Below, one piece after another: positions 1 to 6,056 of a DNA stretch of 19,582 bases. Made by a program: the position numbers and the translations under genes. How positions within the stretch are numbered: the stretch's first letter is position 1; every line of letters begins with the position of its first letter. The notes under the pieces are model-generated. The model had not been told where the DNA came from. It was given only the letters and a program-made list of their open reading frames with translations, and made no database searches. Origin of the DNA: an uncultured Bacilli bacterium (GTDB lineage Bacteria; Bacillota_I; Bacilli_A; RF39; UBA660). The stretch covers positions 1-19,582 of the forward strand of contig CAKOJC010000021.1 in NCBI GenBank assembly GCA_934088535.1, given 5' to 3'.

Positions 1-792
1 CTTAAAGGTTATGTAACTAAAATGAAAGGTGAACAAACTGAACCATCAGGAATGGGTATGATGGGTGGAGGAATGCCACCATATATGCCAGCTGGAATGG
101 CTATGATGGGTGGTGCAAGACCAGCAGCTCCTTCACCAATGCCAACATCAATGGATGATTATATTAAGAGATTAGATGAAAAAATTGCTGAGTTAGAAAA
201 ACAAGAAGCAGAAGAAAAAGCTCAAGCTGAAAGAGAAAAACAAGCTGCATCTGCAAATAACGCTACAGGAAACTTACAAAATTCTCCAGTAGTTGATACA
301 GTACCTCTAACAGAAAAGAGCGAAGAAGATTTAGAAAAGGAAATAAGTGATATATTTGGTCATAAAGTTGAAGAACCTCACACTGAACCTGTTAAACCAG
401 AACCAGTAAAAGAAGTACCAATTTATGAAGAAGAAAAGAAAGATAAAATATCAGATATTGACTTCAATAAATTTATAGTACCAATGCCAGAAGAAATCGA
501 AGAAGATGAATATGACTTTAAAAAACCAGTAACTCAATATGAACAAGCTTATGAAGAACCAATTAAGGTTAAAGAACCTGAAAAAGAACCAGAGATTACA
601 GAAATACCAAGATTTACAAGTCCATTTAATCATACTAATACTGAACCAGTTAAAACTGAGCCTGTTTCAGTAGGACCAATGGAAAATATTGAAAAACCAA
701 AAGTAAATATTGATGTAGATAGCGTTGTAGTAAACAACAAACCAAATGATGAAGACTTCTTCGATGATTTCTTTGGAAGTGAAGATGAATAA
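1..792 (+). CDS. 3' part of an acidic, Pro/Glu-rich protein of unknown function
   Basis: The frame is open to the left edge: the seven codons before the first ATG (position 22) are coding and no ribosome binding site sits close to that ATG, so the gene probably starts outside the window. The visible part begins with a Met/Gly/Pro-rich stretch (residues about 10-45 counted from the ATG), then a short charged helix rich in Glu, Lys and Ala that looks like a coiled coil (about 45-75). A long acidic tail follows, rich in Glu-Pro-Val and Lys-Pro units, ending in an Asp/Phe/Glu cluster. There is no membrane segment or recognised domain in this part. The composition suggests a largely disordered protein. 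The TAA stop lies inside the terminator hairpin. I do not recognise the family and give no function. Confidence 0.7.
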   Translation, partial: LKGYVTKMKGEQTEPSGMGMMGGGMPPYMPAGMAMMGGARPAAPSPMPTSMDDYIKRLDEKIAELEKQEAEEKAQAEREKQAASANNATGNLQNSPVVDTVPLTEKSEEDLEKEISDIFGHKVEEPHTEPVKPEPVKEVPIYEEEKKDKISDIDFNKFIVPMPEEIEEDEYDFKKPVTQYEQAYEEPIKVKEPEKEPEITEIPRFTSPFNHTNTEPVKTEPVSVGPMENIEKPKVNIDVDSVVVNNKPNDEDFFDDFFGSEDE

Positions 793-807
793 TATTCATC
801 TTTTTTT
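781..807 (+). terminator. Intrinsic terminator after the acidic protein
   Basis: A 9-bp perfect stem (AAGATGAAT at 782-790 with ATTCATCTT at 794-802) and a 3-nt loop are followed by a T run. The stop codon of the upstream gene (790-792) is inside the hairpin. Confidence 0.75.
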
Positions 808-833
808 CTGCATAAAATTATATAGGTGATTAA

Positions 834-1049
834 ATGAAAATAATAGATGTTAGTGATAAATATACATACTCACAGAATCATATACAAGGTAGTATTAACA
901 TTCCATACGACGTACTAATTAATAACTATAGACAATATCTTAATAAAAATGAAAACTACTATTTATATTGTAAAAGTGGAAAACTTAGTAAAAGAGCAAC
1001 AATGGTATTATCCTCACTTGGTTATAAAGTATTCTATCTAGAAAAATAA
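834..1049 (+). CDS. Short single-domain rhodanese-like protein
   Basis: The 71-residue product matches the rhodanese core: an Asp-Val start strand, the His-Ile-x-Gly-Ser-Ile-Asn-Ile-Pro segment (residues 16-24), and an active-site loop Tyr-Cys-Lys-Ser-Gly-Lys-Leu-Ser with candidate catalytic Cys46. Family members move sulfane sulfur via a persulfide on this Cys; the acceptor here is unknown. Typical single-domain rhodaneses are about 100 residues, so this is a reduced form, yet both ends look intact: a GGTGA ribosome binding site (826-830) lies 3 nt before the ATG and the C-terminal strand with the Gly-Tyr-Lys-Val segment is present. It follows a terminator, so it likely has its own promoter, and it stands 34 nt before the VTT protein gene. 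Family call is good; physiological role is open. Confidence 0.85.
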   Translation: MKIIDVSDKYTYSQNHIQGSINIPYDVLINNYRQYLNKNENYYLYCKSGKLSKRATMVLSSLGYKVFYLEK

Positions 1050-1061
1050 TATAAATTATAT

Positions 1062-1067
1062 TATAAT
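1062..1067 (+). promoter_or_regulatory. Candidate promoter -10 for the VTT protein gene
   Basis: TATAAT at 1062-1067 is 17 nt from a weak -35 match (TAGAAA, 1039-1044) that overlaps the end of the rhodanese gene. In this AT-rich DNA the hexamer alone is weak evidence. Confidence 0.35.
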
Positions 1068-1083
1068 TATCTCGTGATTAAAT

Positions 1084-1653
1084 ATGGATTATTTTAATGA
1101 GATAATTAATTTTATAGAAAATTCTGGCTTAATTGGAGTACTAGTAGGAGCACTAATAATAGTATTTGAATCAATTATACCAATACTTCCATTAATGGTA
1201 TTTATTACCATTAACTTTTTAGCATTTGGAAATTTCTTTGGATTCTTAATTTCATGGATATTCACAATAATAGGTTGTGTTATATCATACTTCATATTTA
1301 AAAAAGGGCTAGGTAAGAAATTTGAAGTATTAACAGAGAATAAAGAAACAATAAAAAAATATAAAAGAGTATTTAAGAATATTAGCCTTGGAAATTTAAC
1401 TCTTTTAATAGCAATTCCATTCACACCAGCATTTCTTGTTAATATAGCTTGTGGACTTGTGAATATGGATTTTAAGAAATTTTTAATTGCAACAATCATA
1501 GGTAAAATATCATTAGTATACTATTGTGGATTCGTAGGTACTTCAATACTAGAAAGTTTTTCTAATCCGGTAATTCTTATCAAAATAGTAGCATTACTTT
1601 TATTTACATATATATTAACTAAAATAGTAAACAAAATACTAAAAATAAAATAA
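1084..1653 (+). CDS. VTT-domain (TVP38/TMEM64-type, DedA-related) membrane protein
   Basis: The 189-residue product is hydrophobic throughout, with about five membrane segments. The re-entrant-loop signature of the VTT superfamily is visible: a Glu-Ser-Ile-Ile-Pro-x-Leu-Pro segment near residues 29-36, and in the second half a Thr-Pro-Ala-Phe-Leu-Val-Asn-Ile-Ala-Cys-Gly-Leu segment followed by Phe-Lys-Lys-Phe-Leu-Ile-Ala-Thr, the usual TVP38 arrangement. The family sits in the cytoplasmic membrane and several members move lipids between leaflets (for example undecaprenyl-phosphate or phosphatidylethanolamine recycling in the DedA/PopT group). The substrate cannot be read here. A GTGAT ribosome binding site lies before the ATG. 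Confidence 0.82.
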   Translation: MDYFNEIINFIENSGLIGVLVGALIIVFESIIPILPLMVFITINFLAFGNFFGFLISWIFTIIGCVISYFIFKKGLGKKFEVLTENKETIKKYKRVFKNISLGNLTLLIAIPFTPAFLVNIACGLVNMDFKKFLIATIIGKISLVYYCGFVGTSILESFSNPVILIKIVALLLFTYILTKIVNKILKIK

Positions 1654-1680
1654 GTGTGTTAAAATATTATTGGTGATAAT

Positions 1681-2763
1681 ATGGAATACTTAATAATTGG
1701 ACTTTTAATAATAATTATAATTTTATTAATAATTTTAATAACTAGAAAAAACGACAATACTGAACTTAATGATAAACTTTCTAAAACTGAAATAAGTGTT
1801 ATTAAAGAAATAGGAGACTTCAAACATAATTTTTCTAGTGATATAAACAAAGATTTTAATGAACTAAATGATAGAATAGAAAGAAAACTAAATCTTATAA
1901 ATCAAAAAGTAAATGAGAAATTAGAAGATGGTTTTGATAAAACTAATAGAACATTTAATGAAGTAATGAATAGACTTACTAGAATAGACGAAGCACAAAA
2001 GAAAATAGATGGTCTTGGTACTGAAATAATATCTTTAGAAAGTATTCTTACTGATAAAAAGAGTAGAGGTATATTCGGAGAAGTTAATCTTTATCATATT
2101 TTATCATCAATCTTTGGAGAAAAGAATGATAGAATTTATAGAACACAATACACTTTATCAAATACAACTATAGCTGATGCGATAGTATTCGGACCTGAAC
2201 CTTTAGGTACAATATGCATAGACTCAAAGTTTCCTTTAGAAAACTATAGAAGACTTGTTGAAAAAGGAATAAGTGATACCGAAAGAGCACTTAGATATAA
2301 AGCATTTGATGCGGATGTCAAAAAACACATAGATGCTATTGCTAGTAAATATATAATACCAAAAGAAACATCTGATCAAGCAATAATGTTCTTACCAGCA
2401 GAAGCAATATTCGCAGAAATAAACTCATATCATACCTCATTAATAAAGTATGCTGCAAGCAAAAAAGTATGGATAACTAGTCCAACAACTCTAATGAGTC
2501 TACTTACTATTATAGAAGCAGTATTAAAGGGACTTGAAAGGGATAAATACACTTCAATCATACATGAAGAATTAAATAGATTAGGAGTAGAATTTGGACG
2601 CTATAAAGAACGTTGGGATAAATTATCAAGAACAATACAAACAGTTAATAATGACGTCGAAAACATACATAAAACAACAGAAAAAATAACTAAGAGATTT
2701 GATTCGATAAATAATGTAAAACTAGAAGATTCTTCAAAACTATTAATAGAAGAAGACAATTAA
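1681..2763 (+). CDS. rmuC: RmuC family protein, DNA recombination
   Basis: The 360-residue product has an N-terminal membrane segment (residues about 3-21), a coiled-coil region (about 28-110) and then the RmuC core. The core shows Arg-Gly-Ile-Phe-Gly-Glu followed by a helix, an Ala-Asp-Ala-Ile-Val strand and the Ile-Asp-Ser-Lys-Phe-Pro-Leu-Glu-Asn-Tyr motif typical of this family and of its restriction-endonuclease-like fold. RmuC proteins limit inversion or rearrangement at short repeats; the biochemical activity is inferred from the fold. The ribosome binding site GGTGA (1672-1676) is 4 nt before the ATG, and a possible extended -10 (TG-n-TAAAAT, 1657-1665) lies upstream. The gene ends in a terminator shared with the convergent ytqA gene. 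Confidence 0.9.
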   Translation: MEYLIIGLLIIIIILLIILITRKNDNTELNDKLSKTEISVIKEIGDFKHNFSSDINKDFNELNDRIERKLNLINQKVNEKLEDGFDKTNRTFNEVMNRLTRIDEAQKKIDGLGTEIISLESILTDKKSRGIFGEVNLYHILSSIFGEKNDRIYRTQYTLSNTTIADAIVFGPEPLGTICIDSKFPLENYRRLVEKGISDTERALRYKAFDADVKKHIDAIASKYIIPKETSDQAIMFLPAEAIFAEINSYHTSLIKYAASKKVWITSPTTLMSLLTIIEAVLKGLERDKYTSIIHEELNRLGVEFGRYKERWDKLSRTIQTVNNDVENIHKTTEKITKRFDSINNVKLEDSSKLLIEEDN

Positions 2764-2787
2764 AAGATTCATCACTGAATCTTTTTT
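2762..2787. terminator. Bidirectional terminator between rmuC and ytqA
   Basis: A 10-bp perfect stem (AAAAGATTCA at 2762-2771 with TGAATCTTTT at 2776-2785) closes on a 4-nt loop. It is flanked by T runs in both reading directions, and it overlaps the stop codons of both convergent genes. Confidence 0.85.
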
Positions 2788-3680
2788 CCTTGGTAACTAT
2801 CTCTTTTTACCATTTCTTTATCTATATCATCAAGTACACTAAATTTCTTTAATAACCAACTTGGCTCAACTAATAATTCTTTTATTGGATCTCCTGTAAT
2901 TCTATGAATTACTATTTCTGGTCTTAAAAGTTCTAATTGATCTACTACTATATCAATATATTCTTCCTTAGTTAAAACATGAAAATGAGTAGTATTATAT
3001 AAATTTAATATTGGAGTATCTTTTAATATAAAAAGCATATGTATTTTTACACCTTGAATATCTAATTTATTTAAATATCTTACTGTATCAAGCATCATCT
3101 CTTTAGTTTCAAAAGGAAGACCATTTATTATATGTACGACTACATCTATATTTCTTTTTCTAAGTTTTAAAACAGCTTCTTCAAATTGTTCTAAAGTGTG
3201 TCCTCTATTAATTAGTTTAGAAGTACTTTCATGAATAGTTTGAAGACCAAGTTCTACAATTAAGTCAGTTCTATTATTTAAATCTTCTAAATAATCAAGA
3301 ACATCATCATCTAATGTATCACATCTAGTAGCTATATTAAGTCCTATAACATTATCTAACTTTAATATTGGTTCATATTTTCTTTTAAGAGTTTCCACAT
3401 TTGCATAAGTATTAGTACCAGCCTGAAAATATCCAATATATTTCGCAGTAGGCCATTTTTTTAAAGTATTATCTCTTACTTTATTAAATTGACTTATCAA
3501 GTCCATTCCATCATTTTCACCACTACCATTATAACAATATATACATCCAGTACTATTTTTTTTATTTGGACAACTGAATCCTGCATTCAAAGAAACTTTA
3601 AAAACTTTACATCCATATTTAGTCTTATTATAATAATTTAATGTATGATATCTTTTATTATCAAGAGTATATTTAAACAT
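2772..3680 (-). CDS. ytqA: YtqA/YhcC-type radical SAM protein (TIGR01212 family)
   Basis: The 302-residue product begins with the family hallmark Lys-Arg-Tyr-His-Thr-Leu-Asn-Tyr-Tyr and carries the expected cysteine cluster at Cys37, Cys46 and Cys49 (Cys-Pro-Asn ... Gly-Cys-Ile-Tyr-Cys), which would bind the radical SAM 4Fe-4S cluster. Downstream are the Tyr-Phe-Gln-Ala-Gly-Thr-Asn-Thr-Tyr and Glu-Leu-Gly-Leu-Gln-Thr segments, both characteristic. Length is normal. The family is widespread, but its reaction is not something I can state. I chose the ATG at 3680 because a GGTGA ribosome binding site (3690-3686) lies 5 nt before it; the in-frame GTG at 3689 is part of that site. It stands 22 nt downstream of uppP on the same strand and may be co-transcribed or use its own promoter. 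Confidence 0.9.
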   Translation of the reverse strand: MFKYTLDNKRYHTLNYYNKTKYGCKVFKVSLNAGFSCPNKKNSTGCIYCYNGSGENDGMDLISQFNKVRDNTLKKWPTAKYIGYFQAGTNTYANVETLKRKYEPILKLDNVIGLNIATRCDTLDDDVLDYLEDLNNRTDLIVELGLQTIHESTSKLINRGHTLEQFEEAVLKLRKRNIDVVVHIINGLPFETKEMMLDTVRYLNKLDIQGVKIHMLFILKDTPILNLYNTTHFHVLTKEEYIDIVVDQLELLRPEIVIHRITGDPIKELLVEPSWLLKKFSVLDDIDKEMVKRDSYQGKKIQ

Positions 3681-3696
3681 AATATTCACCGAAGAT

Positions 3697-3706
3697 ATTA
3701 TATCAC
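3697..3706 (-). promoter_or_regulatory. Candidate extended -10 promoter of ytqA
   Basis: Read on the minus strand, TATAAT (3702-3697) is preceded by TGA, giving the extended form TG-n-TATAAT. No good -35 box is visible at normal spacing. It lies just after the uppP stop codon and about 17 nt before the ytqA start. Confidence 0.45.
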
Positions 3707-4494
3707 ATAAATATTAAAACAAATAATCCCATTAATAAGCAATAAATACTAAAATATATAAGTTTACCATTACGAACTATATTTCTAAACCATTTAAGAG
3801 TAAAGAATGACACAATAAATGAAAATATAAATCCTAAAAAGTATGGAAGAAATTCTATATCACTATTAATTAGATCTTTAATACCAAGTATAGTAGTACC
3901 AACACTAATAGGTATATAAAGCATAAAAGAGTAGTCAAATGCTTCTTCTTTAGAAAGCCCTGAAGAAAGCCCAGCTATAAGAGTACTACCACTTCTACTA
4001 ATACCTGGAAGTAAAGCAATAGTTTGAACTAAACCTATATATAAAGCATCTCCTAATGTTACAGTTCCTCTTCTGTTATTCTTATTTCTAACTAAGTATA
4101 AGAAAATACTAGTTATAATAAATGATATACCAATTATAGTAAAACTCATACCAAGAATATTTTCTATGTAATCTTTAAGTAAAACTCCTAAAATACCTAC
4201 AGGAATACAACCAACTAATACATATAATGAATATCTATAATCACTTTCATATCTAACATTTTTATTTTTTAAGTACATTATAAAGCCTTTTAAAAGACTT
4301 AATATCTTCTTATGATAAATTATAACTACCGCAAGTAAACTACCAGCATTCACTATTATTTCAAAGCTTAAATCACTACCTATATCAGTATTTAATAAAT
4401 ATTTAAGAATAAAAATATGTCCACTAGAAGACACAGGCAAAGGTTCAGTAAATCCCTGTATAATACCTAAAATAATATATTTAATTAGTTTCAT
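3703..4494 (-). CDS. uppP: Undecaprenyl-diphosphatase UppP (BacA family)
   Basis: The 263-residue product is a polytopic membrane protein with the two family signatures. The first is Glu-Pro-Leu-Pro-Val-Ser-Ser-Ser-Gly-His (residues 17-26, usual form E-F-L-P-I-S-S-T-G-H). The second is Pro-Gly-Ile-Ser-Arg-Ser-Gly (163-169). The enzyme removes a phosphate from undecaprenyl diphosphate at the cytoplasmic membrane, recycling the lipid carrier for peptidoglycan and other envelope polymers; it often gives bacitracin resistance when abundant. Length fits the family. There is no ribosome binding site before the ATG; instead a TATTAT hexamer ends exactly 5 nt upstream, suggesting a leaderless transcript. 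It is divergent from the small membrane protein gene at 4534. Confidence 0.93.
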   Translation of the reverse strand: MKLIKYIILGIIQGFTEPLPVSSSGHIFILKYLLNTDIGSDLSFEIIVNAGSLLAVVIIYHKKILSLLKGFIMYLKNKNVRYESDYRYSLYVLVGCIPVGILGVLLKDYIENILGMSFTIIGISFIITSIFLYLVRNKNNRRGTVTLGDALYIGLVQTIALLPGISRSGSTLIAGLSSGLSKEEAFDYSFMLYIPISVGTTILGIKDLINSDIEFLPYFLGFIFSFIVSFFTLKWFRNIVRNGKLIYFSIYCLLMGLFVLIFM

Positions 4495-4499
4495 AATAA

Positions 4500-4505
4500 A
4501 TAATA
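4500..4505 (-). promoter_or_regulatory. Candidate leaderless -10 box of uppP
   Basis: TATTAT on the minus strand (4505-4500) ends 5 nt before the uppP ATG (4494), so the predicted transcript would begin at or next to the start codon. No clear -35 box is visible, so this rests on spacing and the missing ribosome binding site. Confidence 0.35.
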
Positions 4506-4522
4506 TTTTAATAATTCTGAAA

Positions 4523-4528
4523 TATACT
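4523..4528 (+). promoter_or_regulatory. Candidate leaderless -10 box of the small membrane protein gene
   Basis: TATACT (4523-4528) is followed by TTAAT and then the ATG at 4534. The same arrangement, TATA(C/A)T-TTAAT-ATG, precedes yunB at 15552. There is no ribosome binding site and no clear -35 box. Confidence 0.35.
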
Positions 4529-4533
4529 TTAAT

Positions 4534-4752
4534 ATGATAAAAAAAATATTATTATGTTTAGTTGGTATATTTTTAACATCATATAGTTTAATGTTTATAA
4601 TAGTATATCTAAATTTATTAAATATGGGTTATAGTTTTATAGAATATTTAAAATATATATTTACTCATATAGAATGTTTACTAATATTTTTGGGAATACT
4701 ACTAATATATATATCATTAAGAAAGGATAAAAAATATGAATTATATTTATAA
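4534..4752 (+). CDS. Small two-helix membrane protein of unknown function
   Basis: The 72-residue product has two predicted membrane helices (about residues 4-30 and 46-63) joined by a short loop with Asn-Met-Gly-Tyr-Ser-Phe, and ends with a short basic then acidic tail. I do not recognise a family. The start lacks a ribosome binding site but has a -10-like hexamer 5 nt upstream. Its 3' end overlaps the next gene by 17 nt, so the two are probably translationally coupled and may act together. It is divergent from uppP across a 39-nt gap. Confidence 0.65.
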   Translation: MIKKILLCLVGIFLTSYSLMFIIVYLNLLNMGYSFIEYLKYIFTHIECLLIFLGILLIYISLRKDKKYELYL

Positions 4753-5326
4753 TATAAAAGTAAATTTAAAAGATGAATTAATTAATTTCTATGAATGGAA
4801 TAAAACTGATAAAATAGTAGTACTAAACAAAGTAAAAATATTTGTACTAGATTTTTATGATTATGATAACATACTTAGAATGAACATAAAAGTAAGAAAA
4901 GAATTCTTAGATAGATTAAAACTAGATAATTATATATGTTTATTTACTAATACTATTGACATAGTATGTGTTAAATTTAATAATGATGGAACTATATCTA
5001 AAGTAAGTAAACTTGATATATATGAAGAAAGAGAAATATTGGATGAACTAAATTATAAATCTAAAACTAGATTATTATATTCAAAAGTTAATAAAACCAA
5101 TAATTATAAATTAATAACAAGAAAAGAAGAACAAATAATAACAAAACTACTAAATTATTTAAATGATTCTAAAAATAATACTGAACTTATTGATTATTTA
5201 TATTATGAATGGTTTCATGATAATAAATCTAATGATAAGTATAATGACTTAATAACAGAAATAAATAGTGAATACACAGAAAAACACAATAAATTATTTA
5301 AGATCATAGAACTAATAAATTCATAG
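4736..5326 (+). CDS. Hypothetical protein, distantly DUF3603-like
   Basis: The 196-residue product opens with Met-Asn-Tyr-Ile-Tyr-Asn-Ile-Lys-Val-Asn and then Phe-Tyr-Glu-Trp-Asn-Lys-Thr-Asp. This resembles the start of DUF3603 proteins of Bacilli, which carry a Tyr-Asp-Val-Trp-Val-Asn segment followed by an acidic-aromatic Glu-Trp-Arg-Lys-Asp-Asp segment. A central Leu-Tyr-Ser-Lys ... Ile-Thr-Arg-Lys-Glu-Glu-Gln segment also parallels the family's Arg-Gln-Glu-Gln motif. The match is by eye and partial. There is no signal peptide or membrane helix, so it is probably cytoplasmic. An AAGGA ribosome binding site (about 4724-4728) lies inside the preceding gene. Function is unknown. Confidence 0.65.
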   Translation: MNYIYNIKVNLKDELINFYEWNKTDKIVVLNKVKIFVLDFYDYDNILRMNIKVRKEFLDRLKLDNYICLFTNTIDIVCVKFNNDGTISKVSKLDIYEEREILDELNYKSKTRLLYSKVNKTNNYKLITRKEEQIITKLLNYLNDSKNNTELIDYLYYEWFHDNKSNDKYNDLITEINSEYTEKHNKLFKIIELINS

Positions 5327-5359
5327 TATATTTTTAATATAATTGTTAAAAATATTACT

Positions 5360-5365
5360 AGGAGG
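5360..5365 (+). promoter_or_regulatory. Strong ribosome binding site of the lipoprotein gene
   Basis: AGGAGG (5360-5365) lies 5 nt before the ATG at 5371, a stronger site than the GGTGA form used by most neighbours. A TATAAT at 5338-5343 could be the -10, but no good -35 is visible. Confidence 0.5.
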
Positions 5366-5370
5366 ATCAT

Positions 5371-5916
5371 ATGAAAAAGATATTTAAAGCTTTTATTATA
5401 GTATTTATGTTAACAGCATGTTCTATGTCTAATACACCAAAATCTAAAGTAGAAATATATTTAAATCAATTTAATAGTTTATCAGAAAATGTTAAAAAGG
5501 ATTTAGAAACATCAGTCGCAAGTGAAAACTTATCAGACAGTAATAAAGATATTTATAGAAAAGTTCTAGAAAGACAATATGAAAATATTAAATATACTAT
5601 TAAAGATGAACAAATAAATGGTGATAATGCTACTGTAACAGTTCAAATAACTGTATATGACTTTTATAAATCAAATAAGAATGCAGAAAAGTATTATGAT
5701 GAACATACTGATGAATTTATGACAAGCAATGGAACAACAATAGATATAGAAAAATATGCTAAATATAGATTAGATGAAATGTTAAAGATGAATGAAACAG
5801 TTGATTACGAAATTAAATTCTATTTAAATAAGGAAGATGGAGAATGGGTTATACAAAATCCAGATAGAACTACTTTAGAAAAAATACATGGACTTTATGA
5901 TTATGAAAATGAATAA
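5371..5916 (+). CDS. Predicted lipoprotein of unknown function
   Basis: The 181-residue product has a classic lipoprotein signal: Lys-Lys at the N-terminus, a hydrophobic stretch, and the lipobox Leu-Thr-Ala-Cys with Cys17 as the lipidation site. The mature part (about 165 residues) starts with a Ser/Asn-rich linker and continues with alternating helix and strand segments, including Asn-Gly-Asp-Asn-Ala-Thr-Val-Thr-Val-Gln-Ile and a C-terminal Glu-Trp-Val-Ile strand. This pattern resembles small NTF2-like or DUF4878/DUF5105-like lipoproteins, but I cannot assign a family firmly. It would be anchored to the outer face of the cytoplasmic membrane. Its stop codon lies in the terminator stem, so it is transcriptionally separate from the NAD operon downstream. 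Confidence 0.8.
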   Translation: MKKIFKAFIIVFMLTACSMSNTPKSKVEIYLNQFNSLSENVKKDLETSVASENLSDSNKDIYRKVLERQYENIKYTIKDEQINGDNATVTVQITVYDFYKSNKNAEKYYDEHTDEFMTSNGTTIDIEKYAKYRLDEMLKMNETVDYEIKFYLNKEDGEWVIQNPDRTTLEKIHGLYDYENE

Positions 5917-5941
5917 AAAGGTAAAACTTTTTATTTTTTTT
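5912..5941 (+). terminator. Intrinsic terminator after the lipoprotein gene
   Basis: A 9-bp stem (AATAAAAAG at 5912-5920 with CTTTTTATT at 5927-5935) and a 6-nt loop are followed by a long T run. The TAA stop of the lipoprotein gene is within the left arm. It insulates the NAD operon promoter just downstream. Confidence 0.75.
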
Positions 5942-5950
5942 GAAATGGTG

Positions 5951-5979
5951 TTGACAAATAATTATGTTATTAATATAAT
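5951..5979 (+). promoter_or_regulatory. Consensus promoter of the NAD salvage operon
   Basis: A perfect housekeeping promoter: TTGACA at 5951-5956, a 17-nt spacer, and TATAAT at 5974-5979. It is the best promoter in the window and serves the operon starting at pncA (6057). The -10 box lies in the centre of the first inverted repeat, so a bound repressor would block polymerase. The predicted start near 5986 gives a leader of about 70 nt. Confidence 0.9.
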
Positions 5980-5988
5980 GTTAATAAC
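5966..5988 (+). promoter_or_regulatory. Operator 1, predicted NrtR box
   Basis: A perfect inverted repeat, GTTATTAA at 5966-5973 and TTAATAAC at 5981-5988 with a 7-nt spacer, lies over the -10 box. An identical pair occurs at 6022-6044. NrtR repressors are known to bind palindromes in front of NAD genes; assigning these to the NrtR encoded in the same operon is inference from position and duplication. Confidence 0.8.
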
Positions 5989-6007
5989 AAGAGACAAAAG
6001 CTCTCTT
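5989..6007 (+). other. Small hairpin in the leader between the two operators
   Basis: AAGAGA (5989-5994) can pair with TCTCTT (6002-6007) across a 7-nt loop, and is followed by a short TT-TT-AAAA stretch. The stem is short. It might be a simple spacer or a weak RNA structure; there is no evidence of function. Confidence 0.35.
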
Positions 6008-6021
6008 TTAAAATAATAATT

Positions 6022-6044
6022 GTTATTAATAAATTGTTAATAAC
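6022..6044 (+). promoter_or_regulatory. Operator 2, predicted NrtR box
   Basis: A second copy of GTTATTAA-N7-TTAATAAC (arms 6022-6029 and 6037-6044) has the same arm sequence and spacer length as operator 1 but a different spacer sequence. That argues the arms are the conserved, recognised element. It lies in the leader just before the ribosome binding site, 56 bp from operator 1, and could act as a roadblock or allow cooperative binding. Confidence 0.8.
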
Positions 6045-6056
6045 ATAAGGAGGAAT

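Noticed and set aside
5989..6020. Attenuator or riboswitch in the pncA leader
   Set aside because: The hairpin between the operators is only 6 bp and the following T run is short. The leader has no known NAD-sensing riboswitch layout, and the twin palindromes explain regulation more simply.
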